A stretch of DNA of 64,000 nucleotides from the NCBI GenBank assembly GCA_018287875.1, contig JAGVVL010000001.1, forward strand, positions 2,542,001 to 2,606,000, read 5' to 3'. The position numbers were made by a program, and so were the translations under genes. This DNA comes from Nigrospora sphaerica (taxonomy: Eukaryota; Ascomycota; Sordariomycetes; Amphisphaeriales; Apiosporaceae). Of the stretch, positions 32,354 to 44,495 are shown piece by piece. Position 1 is the stretch's first letter, and each line of letters opens with the position of its first letter. The notes under the pieces are model-generated. The model did not search any database and was not told where the DNA came from. It was given only the letters and a program-made list of their open reading frames with translations.

Positions 32354-35334
32354 TATGTCCCAGACAAGTTGATATCGCCCGGCCACGCATGTACCGGGCG
32401 AGGAGGGAAGGCGAGGATGGGACGGGCGGAGGGGCTGAGAGGTCAGGCAGGGTACCTAGTGAGTGGTGGTGATGAAGGAGGGTCCTGTTAGGACCATGGA
32501 ATGTGGAATATCGTGGGGCTGCTAGCGGAAACAGTAAAGATTGGTATCGGCGGGAGATGCACATCGCTGCTCCATGGGCAGTAGTCGCTGCGGGTCGCTT
32601 CGTCGAGTTGCAGAAGGCCAGAGGGGGGTTGAGTGGGTGGGTGTAGTGTCAACTGTACATCCATCCCCTCGTAACGCATAAGCAGGTCTTGCAAGTTCGA
32701 GCCGACACGACCTTTTCTCCACCAGACTACCGGCCTTGTCAGGCAGGCATCGTCTCGAGCCCGAGGAGAGCGAGAGAGAGAGAGAGAAGAGGGTGTGTGT
32801 ACATTAGGTGTGCCTTCCGGAGGACAAGAGAGAGATAGAGAGAGAGGCACGGAGGTATACGGGAGCATAGAAGCCCACGATGCTCAAACCGTGATGGTCT
32901 GCTCGTTTGTTGGCTAGATGGCTCCGAGCCAGCAGGGGGCGGAGAGGCCCGGTCGTCCGCTCTGCCAGGCGAGCAAGGACGTACGGCAGGACGGCGGCGG
33001 CGAGAGGAGGTACGACGGCGACGACGAAAGCCAGCGCGACGAGGCCATGGAGACATGGCGCCTCCGTGACCCATAGGACTCTCCGATGACTGGCTCGCTG
33101 GTGGGGAGTTGGCAGCCGGCGATGGATGGGCGCAATGGGGGAGGGATGGGCTTGGGATGGGGTCCTGGCTAGCTACCCCGGTAGCGTATGGCTTGGCGTG
33201 CAACCCTTGTACCTCATCCCTGGAGTTTGGCGGCCACCAAAGACTACGACTAAGCGCCTTCAACCACCAGCTGGCCTTAGCGTCCAGCTAGCAGGGCCCC
33301 TGCCTGCGACTTGGAGGTACTTCGGGATACATACGGCCTTCCACTCCAGGACGGTGGGAGGGGAAAGGGTCTTTTTGCAGGGTTACTCGAGCTCAACCAT
33401 GGGTGCTGCTCTCACGTCGTACCGCATCTAGTCCGCGTCTGCTGACTGAGGAGGCAAGGCCGGTAGGTGTACTTTGCTCGCGCTGGTGGTTGTATCACGA
33501 TTCGCACCACGGCCTGGGTCGGTCCTTCTGCTCGCTCTTGCACGATGGGGCCGTCGTTGTTTTGTGCTCTGGGCAGGGTTGAAGAAACGACGGGGAGTCC
33601 CGGGTCTTGGGCGCCCGGGGGGTTGGACAGACGTGGGAGATAGTCGTCCATTCCGAACTGTGCTCAGGTTTGCTGGCCGCCTGCAACCCGGGCAGGTATG
33701 GATCGATGATGGATGGATGGGTGCGGGCGAAATTCCACCGTGCCCAATGTGCCGTGCCGCCGGGATTACCAAGGCAGGGAGGGCGCGGTCTCGGGAGCTA
33801 GGCTCGTAAGCACGAGGTGCACTCAGTGGTCCAGCGAAGCCGGCGAGGGAGGGCAGCATGACATCGCCCGCCGCGTTCCGGCTCCCGAGAAAGACGGAAG
33901 CGTTGCCTTGACGGCAATATGTGCGTACGTTACTGCGTGTCGTTGGACAGTCTCGCGTGGCTCAGCCCGGCCGTTGTTGACATGAAGGTTGCCAGCAATA
34001 ACGGGCTACTGTGTGTCTTGGACGATCCCCGAGGTTGTCCTGAGCCAAAATTGCAGTAGCTGGGTAGCTATCCTGCCCGCCTTGCGTACACGGCGACCTT
34101 CATGCTTTCTTCGTACGCCGTGTTGCTGTTGCATCAGGCCTCCGGAAAACTTGGCGCGCTTGGGAGCGCAAGGGCGGGATGAATCTGACCTTGCACTTTC
34201 TGGCAAGTTGCAGGAGCATTGGTTCCAAGTCCGGCAAGCGACGCGACTCTATTTGGGTGCGGCACAGGTGTCACGACATGTCTTGCAGAGTATCGCTCCA
34301 TCTGGGCTGGCAGCTTCAGAGATGGACACGGGTCAATCCCAACGAATGTGGGCTGTCGGCTACTGCACCTCTCATTCGACAGGAGGCGGGACGGGTATGC
34401 CCATGATGTGTTGTCGATATTTTTTTTCCTTCTCTGCCCTTCTTTTGTTCGACTGTATCGTGATGGCCGCTGCCTTGCTCGAGCAGGTTCACCAAGCGAA
34501 GGAGTCGCCATGGGTCGACCCCTCGGCAGAACCTGCTGTGTGGCACTGTCCCATCAACAACACGCATATAGTTTTGGGCTCCTTGCATAACAATTCGCAT
34601 ACGGAGGTTCAGGTTATTTCATGATCCGGCATGCTCCCTTGCATGTCGGGCCGAGACATTGACCTGGCCAGACCAGACAACGTCGTCCGTCACCAGCGGC
34701 ACAGGGGGCGAGGGGCGCGAGGGCTCGACCCATGTTTTCGATCTGTCGTGGCCGTTGTTGTGCGTGTCGTCGGCCTCTCCTGCCGCCTTTCTCCTCCCTT
34801 TCCCGTTCGATGGTGGGCTGTCTGCATAGGGACTACCCGATCCAGCCGTACTAGGCCCTTGCTGGCCGTCGGCATCATGGAAGCGGAGGAAGCGCAACAC
34901 TTACCTGAAGGATCCATCTTTTTCTTTAGAGATAGCCTGGGAACGGGCAGGCAGGGCTCCGCTGTTCTGCGCCGGCTGGCCCACTGGAGACTGGATCGTC
35001 GAGCGGCGCTCCATGGCACCAACGCGTTTCTCGCCGAGGCTAATCATTCGTTGTCGAAGCCGAGAGCTGATCGAATGCCGACCCTGGCCAGCTTGATGGG
35101 AATACGGACTTCCTTGTACGTCCCCGCTTGGCCGCGGGCAGGAGGGGACTTTCGGCTTCCATGAGGGCAGGGTAGTGGTAGCAGTACGTCAGGCCGGCCG
35201 CTTGAATCCGATCGGGTTATAACCGCCCTCAGAATAACAAAAAGCCCGGCCGAATAGACATGGCCATGCCCGTGCTCATGACGGGCGGTCAGACGTTGAA
35301 TACACTGCGTTACCCGCTCCGAGAGGAAATGCGA

Positions 35335-35402
35335 GGCACACCACCTGCCGATAATATCAAATAAGGCACACCACCTGCCGATAACATCAAATAAGGCACA
35401 CC
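35335..35402. repeat. tandem duplication of a 30-bp unit
   Basis: Two near-identical 30-bp units (35335-35364 and 35365-35394, one T/C difference) followed by the first eight bases of a third. Each unit begins GGCACACCACC and ends CAAATAA. It is not in a supported coding frame. Confidence 0.92.
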
Positions 35403-36490
35403 TACATGTCGACAGGTAGCCACTCGCATGCGCCACATGTGCATGATGTGGTCTGCCTGCCCGTCTCTGCCTCTGTCTCTGCTGCTTCTGCTTCTTTCGA
35501 GCCGCCAAGGAAGATGGATCTGTACGAGGTAGGTGTGTACACGGGTACTCAGCTCCCCTTCTCAATTGCGGGCTAGATGGGGACCCATCCCACCCACCGT
35601 GAGGTCGTGGGAAGGGGTGGAGGGGGCGGGCAGGGGACTGCAGGAGGAACTGTAGGTACTATTCGTACATATGATGGAAGACTGCCCTTGCGGACCCCAT
35701 TACACGGCTGGGTGCAAGAACAGTGGCAGCCTATCACGAAGCGTACCCGCTACGAAGGGCCCTGCTGCTTGTGCAGTTGCTGCAGCAGCTACTGCTGCGG
35801 ACCGTGTTGTTTTGCTTGACGTTTACTGATCCATACGTACATGATTCCACGGGCCCTCCCCCCTATACCTACATGCTCGGTGCATGGTACATGGGCCAGG
35901 CAGACGGGAATGGGGAGGGGGTGGGATCTCACATCCATCCCAAGTTGACACTTGGTGAACTGAGGGGCCAGACGGACAGGCCAGCCAAGGGTGGATGGGT
36001 TTTTAGCTGGCCAATGCATGGAGCATCCGACCCTTGTCCCTAGGTGCGCATGGGGTCTGTCGTACTAACTGCCCACTTCCGTACCAGAGCTACCTCAGTA
36101 ACGTATGGGGCCCAACTGGGCACATGGGATGGATCCCATCGCTCGACCCTCTCCCATCCCATATTGGCGGCCACCCTAGTGCTTCCCTAGGTGAGTAAGT
36201 GCCTTTGCCTTATACCCTAACGAGCAGCCTCGAGACTGGCCGCATGGAACGGGAGAGGGGTGAGGAAAGAGGGAAAAGCCTTCAGGATGGCTCACGAGGT
36301 GAGAGGCCGGGGCTTGTGCTAATTCTGGAGCCCCCTCGCTTTTCCACATCCGGCACGGCTCTCGGGAGCGTCCATTCCTATCCTGTCATTCCCGCCCGTT
36401 CCCATGCCACGCCATCCCTTGTCCCTCTCGCGCTGGACGGGCGCCCGTGCTGGCGCGCCTTCGTGGAGCGGAGCGGAGGAGGGGGATGGA

Positions 36491-36550
36491 CGGGTACGGG
36501 CACGGGCACGGGCACGGGCACGGGCACGAGCACGGACACGGGCACGCATA
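36491..36550. repeat. GGGCAC hexanucleotide minisatellite
   Basis: About ten imperfect GGGCAC units with variants GAGCAC, GGACAC and GGGTAC. Read in frame it gives Gly-Thr/Arg-Ala repeats, which explains several spurious open frames there. Confidence 0.9.
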
Positions 36551-39500
36551 CGTGCACGTATGGATGGGTGCCCGTGTCGCCGTCGTTCCTCAACAATGCA
36601 TCCATCCATCCATGTCCGGCCGCCCAAGAAAACAACCTCTTCCACCACAACACGCCATTGACTGACTCGTCGCGGTAGACTCTCGCGGCAGAGACAAGGT
36701 CCGAATTCCCAACGCCCTCCCCATTCGCCCGTGCTCCTCCACACACCTAGGGGCTTTTGCATCATCGTACACCCACGACATGTCACACGAGATCTATCAC
36801 CCCTCCAATGCCCACCGGCGCCGCCAGTACGACTACGACCACCGCACCCCGTCCCGGCACAGTTTGTCTCTCTTTCTCTCCCTCCCTCCCTTTTCTCCCT
36901 TTCTCTCTTCCACCCCCCCCTTTCTCTTCCCACCGCATGTGCCGGTGGGAGGGGAGCTCAGTTCGCCGGAGTGGAGGAGTCTGGTGTCGCATTGCCGGCA
37001 TCACGGAGAAATAACTTGCGGCTTATTGCCGCCCAGACTGTCTGATGAATGACTGACCTCCCCCCCTCCTCCTTCCCGCTCCCTTTTATCGTGCTTTAAG
37101 CGAGCGAGCGAGCCCCGGAACGGCCAACACCCACCCCCCACGTCTTCGGTTTTGGGCAATCACTTCGGCGCGCCTAGCTAGTGGGCAAAAACCCCCGTCG
37201 CCCAGTCGCTTCAGATGGCAAGGCCCGTCGGGACGCGATGATCTTGACATCTTCGCCTCGGAGCTGTAAATCCGACGCCGACCATACCCGACTTTTCCTG
37301 GTTCCCTGGTGCCCTGGCTTCTGCTCCTTCGCTTGTGGCCATAGCGCGAATGGGGAGCTGGGGTAGCGAACAGGCGCTGGCTACTCTGTGCCCACATCAC
37401 GAAACTCGCTCGGTTACAGCATCATGGGGGCCGGCACCCTGAGGGCGCAAGTCGGGCCCATGAGCATGAGCATGAGCATCCATCCCCCAAGCTTCTCGTT
37501 GGTAGCCCGACTTCCCAAAGTTGGGGAGGCGGGCTCCGCACCGTGCCGGGCAATCTACTACGTACCCTTTCCTCTGCGCAATGGCGTCATTTCGCCAGTC
37601 TGCAGGCCAATCAAGCGGCCCGGGCCCATCCAGATGCAGACTTTGGAACGAATGACAAGTGCTGCTGCAGTCTCCGAACCGTCGTGTCTGAGACTTGCGT
37701 CGATGTAAAAGGGTTGGCTAGGAGTCGTCGGCCAAAGGGCCGGTTTGCCCAATGAGGTAGTCCTGTGTAATGGCTCGACGGGAAGTCTGGGGAACAGTGG
37801 ATGACTGCGCTTGCGGTATGGGACCCCCTAATCAATACGACCGTCGCCAACTGACCTTGGGATGGGACTTGATACACCGAGGCTATCAACACCCGGAAGT
37901 ATGCTCGGAACCTGCGAAGGCGATCTGCGCGTCTCTGGGACCAAGACTGGGGAGGTGCCCACGCTCCGCCCGCCCGTTGCGATTTGGGGACGCCACACAC
38001 ACGGCGACGCACGAAGCGAAGCACGAAGCACATCCCGGGTGAGTGTGTCTCTGTCTCTTGGCCCTGCGCTGCCGCCAAGTTCGTCCAGCGACTCACTCCG
38101 TAACGACGGCGAGCACGGCGCGCCCAAAGACAGGCCGTCCGACTGCACTGCCCGTGTCGCCGGTGCTATGGGAACAGGCGTTTTTCTTGCTTAGGAAGGA
38201 CCTACAACAATCTTGCGATGCACTTGCGACCTTGGCTCGAGACAACTGGGGCGCGTCGCATTCGGCCGGGCGATGCCTCTACCCCTGTCCCCGTCTAATA
38301 ACGCCATCGTGGAGCGCACAGCCATTTTCTGCAAGGACCTGCTCCAGCAGTGTCCACGTTCGCGACTAGTGCCGCTGGCGATACTTACGAATACCACCTG
38401 TACATGCCGGCCTCCCTGGCAGCGCGGCTGGAGTCGGCCGCAGGCTGAGGCAGAAGTTTTTCTGTTGTTGTTTTCGTTGCCCCGCGTTTTGCTCCCTGGT
38501 GCGTAGGGCATCAAATCGCATGCACGACACAATACAAATGCCATCAGGCTTGCCCGTTGGGCCTTGGCACACCATGCAGAGGGCAGAGATTGACGCTTCC
38601 ACGGAGCCCCTCCCTAGTCGGCCGTCTCTTGCCTGCCGTAGCCTCTTGCACCACCACGGGAGCCAGCCAAACGCGCGGCGCCCACTTCGGCTGTGTCGCG
38701 CAGAAGGGCAAAGGAAGGAGGGACGAGGGGGGGTCGTGCGTTGGTGATTCGCACCTAGTGAGGCGTGAGCTATGTGATGAGGAGACAAGCGTGTGGTAGT
38801 GCCCGTCATCCACCCTCCACCCCGCCGTCCATGGATATTCCTTTTCGTGCCGAATAGCGAAGACGACCCACCGAAGGGGAGGGGGGCCTCTAACGCAAGC
38901 GCAGATCTCTTGGACTTCTGCAGCCCGTCCTGCTCGAGCGATAACCGATCAGGACTATACGTGGACTGAGTGAGCTGATGAGGGCCGAAGGATCCTGTCT
39001 AGGCGCATGCCAACGAGGCCCTCGTCCTCCATACTGCTACCACACACCTTGCCAGCTTGCCTTGCTCGGCGGGCCCGACAGGATGCAGTGTGAGTGGTCT
39101 CCTGGGCGAACACGTCGAGGCTGCGAGGCCGCAAGCTTGAACCTGAGTGGCCGGCGCACACCGCTGGACTCCAGAGGCCTGGCTATAGCTCCCGCCGGCC
39201 AGCGCCGTGAGCACATGTCATCGCCTGCATCCCTGCCATCCATCCCACCCACGGAGCTTCCATGCAATCGAAGGACTCTCCGTGCGTCTCGATTGGTGTG
39301 AGCGCCGGTGTACGGCGTTCGGGAGGGCCGCTTTGCTTCCACACAGAGACAGACCGACGGCAATGCACCTCTGCGCAGTTTCGGGGCAAGGCCGCCAGGG
39401 GGGACAGGAAACCCCTAGCTACCTTAGGCCCAAGTAGGTTCGATGACGAAACCGTGACCGGGTGCCCGCCGCTGCACCACCGAAAAGCCAATCCCGACGC

Positions 39501-42500
39501 CCACGACCTCTCCGGCATCTGCTTTTTCCCAATTCCCATAAGGTCGCGAATGGCCTTTCGCGGGAAAGACGATTGCCCGTTACGTCGGCCGGGTTCAACC
39601 CCCGAAAAGCAAAATTCACCCCGTCTGTGCCACACCTTGCCCACGGACTAAAGGGCCGCTCGACCAGACGAGATGCGCTTGCGCGCCCTACTGATCGCAG
39701 ATGACCCCGCCCGCCCATGGCAAAACTTGGTTTCTAACTCAGCTTCTGGGTGGGTTCTGGCGCGCTGCCGTGCCGCAACCGGTCGTGATGGTCGGGCTGG
39801 ACTAGCCTTAGGCCTTCGTTCTCCCCAATACGAGCTTCATTCGCTCTCGCCCTCGACCCCGAGGAGGCCCGGGGCAGGGGCTCGCGACTGCTTGCCTAGT
39901 CAGGGTAGACTGACTCGTCGGGCCGGCAATCTTTGTGCGCAAGATCGCACGCCCTCGACCCCTCTCCCGCCCTCCTGACATCAAGATGGCGCGCTGGCAG
40001 CCGCTCAATCACACCCTACTGCCCGTGTGATTTTGCTTGTGACGGAGCAGAACCGCCCGATGGATTCCCACTAACCGCAAACCCCCGGCAGTCGGCGGGG
40101 GTGCGTTTCTCCGAGGCCCTCAGCCAGGGCGACTAAGGACCCGCGAAAATGCCGATAACAAATGACTCGCACTTTTTAGGCGCAGATCTCCCGTGAATGA
40201 GGGCTGGGTCGCTTGGGCACGCCATAGATCGAGGGACATGGGGTTCGTGCTGCTGGGTTGAACCCGGCAAGCCACCTCCATTCCCACGATACGCTTTCTT
40301 CGGCGTGGCCTAGCTGGCGGTAGCACAGGCGTCAGGAGCGGGTGCACGAACCCAAACCATGCCGCTGGTTCTCTGCCTGGCTCCGGAAGATAGTCGTGCG
40401 GGCGTCGGCGCTATGTACTACCGGCCTAGTCCCCCAGCCGTGTCACACCGCCGCGCCCTACAATGCGATGCTAGGACGGCTTCGCACGAGCCTTGTCGCT
40501 TCGTCCCGAAGGACCGGCGCTTCTCCGCCCATCTGTGTTTACGTACTTCCTTGTATGACGGCTGCCAGCCCAGTCGGGCTGATATACCACTGCTGACCAA
40601 TACGCGGTCGCGGTCAGACGGCACCCCTCACCCTCCCCCAAGCCTCGTCTCGGGTCTCGAGGCTCATCCTCCATTGCTTCCCTCGCAGGCTGGTGAGGCT
40701 GTGCGTGGTGAATCTCGCATCGCGATCTGTGCATACTGGTTACATCCGGCGCGCTCCCGCACAGGGGCATCCATAGGTGTGCAGTCTCAGCCTTTTCGCC
40801 CCCGGGATGCCGCTGAGGCCTACAAGCCGATGCGTTTCTGAGCCCACGTCAACTAGTGGTGAGCTGCCAGGTCATCTGCGGCATGCCCAAACCTTATCTC
40901 AGGTTTCAGTTGATAGGATGCGATGGACTTGAGGTCCGGCCTAGCGACGACTTGGGGATACCAAAGTGTACAATGGCCGACTTGGTATCCCTCAACCTAT
41001 TAAAGTCGACGCGGCTGCATCAAGAAGGGCGATGCCGATTTGAGCGATACCCGCAAGGTACATCGAAGACAGGACTACATGAGAGGCTCAGCTCGCAGGA
41101 ATAGCGGCCTGTCTACGCCTGAGTTGACTGCTCGCTTGGGCGGTGGCCGCCAGAATACCGAATGCTCATTCAATTTCACTGAGCAAGCCTCCGCCCGTGG
41201 CGTTTTCGCCTGACTCGGTTCCAGGCTGGGCGTAACAGTACGCAACGGCGGCAGCTTCTGCGCAGCGTTTCTGGCGATGACGCGAATTTCCTGGCCATCC
41301 GTTAAACCAAGAGGAAGCACTTGCATGCCCCGGCAATGGCACATCGAGCACGGCAACCACTGCTGTGCCACGGTTGCGTTGAGCAACAGACGACTGGATG
41401 GATTCGTCGCTCTCGCTCGGGACGCCTGTTCTGCGGAATAAAGACGGCACCCTTCAATAGCACATGCCACCCATCAGCACCACGTATAGGATGGTGTGCC
41501 TAGATCATGACATGCGAACGACGTGTTATTGATGTCACGGGAAATCCAGGGCTCTCTCGCTGTCGCCTTCAAAATTAGGCCAATGAGGTCTCTCATCACT
41601 CCCGGACTTGATTCCCTACGGATGCAGACTGATCTTGGAGGGGCGGAAAGGGGGGGGTGAGCGAGGGGTTGTCTTTCCTCACCTAATCAGGTGTGCAGGA
41701 GGCGAGTCTTCAGCGTCCGGGACGGCGCAACCAATCAAGCTGACCAAGCGCGGTCCAAGAGCCCGCGGAAACCCGTGCCGTCAGCATGTCTGGAACATAG
41801 CAGCAGCAGCCGGCTGGGCGCCGTTACGAGTTGCAAAGGTTTGGCGGAGCTGGAAGCTCGGGGCCGAGTGCCGTTCTGCCCCGTGAAGACGCAGGAACCG
41901 CGCCGGAGCCAGCCGGGGGTGAACATAGCGAGTGATTTGAGAAAGAGGGAGGCGGTGCTGAGACCTCGAACACCATTGCCCCTCCCTTTGCTTGATCCCC
42001 CCGCCGCAATGGCTTGGCACCGTGTGTGCCGGGCGTGCTTCTATAATTGCTTTTTCCGCCTCCGTTACGCTTTCCGGTCTCGCGGACCTTGTCTTTCCGC
42101 CCAGATTGTGTACGGTTGCTGGTGTCTCGGCTAGGCGGACGCAGAAGAGAGCCGCATGCTGTCGTGGCCTGCGGTGTCTCACGCCAGAGAAGACCACATA
42201 ACGACGACAATGACATCGAAAACCGTCAGCGAGGACGTGCTGCCCCCACGGCGATTCCTTCGGGGCGACAACCGGCGTCACGGCACCACATCGATAGGGT
42301 CTATCTGATCCACACGCGGGCTGATGGTCCTCTCAGTTCTCCCCGATTGAAACTGTCTCCGAAACCTGCATCACCGGTTTGAGGTGACACTCATTGGGCG
42401 AGTCGAGGCCGCCATATTGTCGGCCAGGAGTGACGCGTGTTCGGCAGACAATGTTCTCCGAGTGGCCCGAACCACGGGCACCGCGTGCGCGTCTGGCCCG

Positions 42501-43199
42501 GTCTGTGGCCCATCATTCGCCAACGGGGGGGGCATCGGCGAGACGGCGAGACCATTCTGGCAGTCTTGTCTCAGCCGGGGAGATCTGCACCACGGGGCCT
42601 GGGGCCGACACGAGGCCGGTGTCTAAGAGCAGCAGGCCCGCCTCTCGACTCGACCACCCCAACGCCGTCAGCCCATGCCGGTGTCGCCGTCCGTCTCCAC
42701 GCCCCCCCCTCCGCCCGCCTGAAAGCCCGCAACAAGTGCGCCCCGTGGCCAGACTTATTCAGGGAGGCCCGTCACCTTGGATACGGTGGCCAGCCGGCTC
42801 AGCTGCGTGGGTCTAAGAACCGCTTCCCCCGAAATGCTGGTGGCAAGCCATGAAAAACGCCGGGAGGCCGGTGGCCGGCTCTATGCGGCCGAGGGCCGCG
42901 GTAAGCGCCACCAAAAAAATCATTGGTTTGTCGTCATGTGCGTCGTCCGGGACGCCGCCAGGTAAAACAGTGGGCATTGGGCTGTCGTTGTGCCAGACTT
43001 CCTGGCGGGGGCGGGGTGATTAGGAACGCTGGGATCAAGGTGACAGAAAGATCGATGTCGGGTGATGAACCGCGTTCCTTCATCGGATAACCTGGAGTAT
43101 AATGGTCCTCTTGTAACCTAGGTCTCGTGCCGGTCTCACTCCGGACGAGACAGGGGCACGGCCTGCGGGGGTCAGGACGCCTGGTCACAAGACTTATAC

Positions 43200-43760
43200 T
43201 ACACTATTCCCTGGGCTGGAAAAGGAGACGGCTTTGAGCGCGCAGTGAAAATCGCGCTTCCTACATGTATACTCCTTCATACGTGCTGGTAATATGGAAG
43301 TCATGACTTGATTACGAGACCTGGCTTAGAAATCAAAAACCCCTTTTACTTACTTTCTTGACACTGAGAGGAAAATGGTGCGAGGTCAGCGATCGCGAAA
43401 TATCAATGAGGGGAGAAAAATGGACATTGTAATAATTAATTATGGAAAGGGGTCGGTTATAGTGGGAACTTTATGCTTAAAGTGCATTCGGGAGGACGTG
43501 TATAGCATTGCTTGTTAAATCCTCACACAGAATAGTTATGTGAGAGCTTTTATTTAATGAGTGCCAAAACAATTAATTCCAAGCTCACAATACATTACTA
43601 TGCAACTATGTTTGCTTTTTCATTTTTGTATCGTGACATCCATCCAAACACCATGCCATAAGATGGGCCCCGTTTAACATCCCTGCGCTGAAACAACATG
43701 ATTGGTTTTATATTGTATTTATGCGCCATTAATGGTTACAAGATGCGTCGGGAATGCGGT
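43200..43760. other. AT-rich island beside the triterpene-cyclase relic
   Basis: Composition changes abruptly from GC-rich to clearly AT-rich (around 60% A+T by eye, for example TAATAATTAATTA at 43430-43442 and several TTTTT runs) and back to GC-rich at the glycosyltransferase fragment. No open frame over 60 codons lies inside its core. It could be a RIP-mutated repeat remnant or an inserted non-coding tract; I cannot identify the parent element. Confidence 0.55.
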
Positions 43761-43889
43761 GTTTTGCTGGCTGGGAATGGCAGGCGTGGAGTCCCTGCAC
43801 CTCGCGAGCTGGGCAACGAGAGCGGCAAAAAGGAGATGCTTGTTAGGTACTGGTTACTGCCACCGCGACGTTGTACCATTTTGGACGGC

Positions 43890-44272
43890 GCGGCGTAGCG
43901 CCCCGACAGCAGGTCGAAAAGCGCGCGGCCCAGGCCCGTCGGGGCGGCGTCGCGGAACGGCCGGGGGGTCCGGGCCGAGGCGGGGCGGGCAGGCCCCGGC
44001 GGCCCAGAAGTTCTGGTCCAGGAAGAAGGGAAGGGCGGCGAGGGCTGGCGAAGATGGCGGCCAGGACCGAGACGCAACCGCCCTCGCGCCCGCCGCTTCC
44101 AGTGCCTGGGAAGCGCAGAGAGGAAGGCGGACGGGTCCGGGGCGTTCATGGAGCCGAGGGACACGGCGACCGCGGGGTCTGGGCCGGCACGAAACGACTG
44201 CAAGGCCCCCGGGTAGGACGTAGCCAGCAGGGCCTTCGGGGTACGAGTAGCCCACCGCTACGGGATCCGGGG
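43890..44272 (-). pseudogene. UDP-glycosyltransferase (sterol-GT type) C-domain relic
   Basis: Fragments of the C-terminal domain of a GT1 / sterol 3-beta-glucosyltransferase-like enzyme in two alternating frames. In order on the minus strand: VAVGYSYPEGPAGYVLP (inter-domain linker type), then after a frameshift ALQSFRAGPDPAVAVSLGSMNAPDP (the start of the nucleotide-sugar domain, G-S-M/I motif), then back in the first frame AGARAVAS and ALPFFLDQNFWAAGA (matching the PFFxDQPFWA signature) with LGPDPPAVP after it. The segment that should carry the HHGGAGT sugar-nucleotide motif is missing between the two parts, and the N-terminal acceptor domain is absent. It lies directly 3' of and in the same orientation as the cyclase relic, the order found in the fused cyclase-glycosyltransferase EfuA. 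The family call rests on motifs recalled from the family, so it is moderate. Confidence 0.62.
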
Positions 44273-44495
44273 GCCGGTCAGGAGGCAGGGGGACGACGGC
44301 GTCGGACCACAGACATATGTGACGAGTGCTAGGCTTGCCGAGGTCGGACGGGAGCCAGCCCAGGGGCTTGGAAGGCAGCCCGTACGTACGCGTTCGCAGG
44401 CCTCTGTGGAGAAACCGAACGTGATCCAGTAGCTAGTGAGGATGCATTATTTTCTTTGCTGGTTCCGGCTCGGTGTCGGAGACGGTAGTACTCAC

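Larger units (their letters stand above)
32060..43876. other. gene-poor stretch of about 11.8 kb
   Basis: The longest stretch in the window without a supportable gene. Most of it is 55-60% GC by eye with short, overlapping, motif-free open frames on all strands. It contains simple repeats (32342-32353 poly-G; 32770-32790 GA-rich; 35335-35402 tandem 30-mers; 36491-36550 GGGCAC units) and ends in an AT-rich island (about 43.2-43.76 kb) next to the triterpene-cyclase relic. I looked for transposase, reverse transcriptase and long terminal repeats and recognised none. Confidence 0.5.

Noticed and set aside
39592..39620. GGGTTCAACCCCC, resembling a tRNA T-arm
   Set aside because: No matching D-arm, anticodon arm or acceptor stem at the right distances. 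Other TTCGA-containing spots (44706, 60548) failed in the same way.
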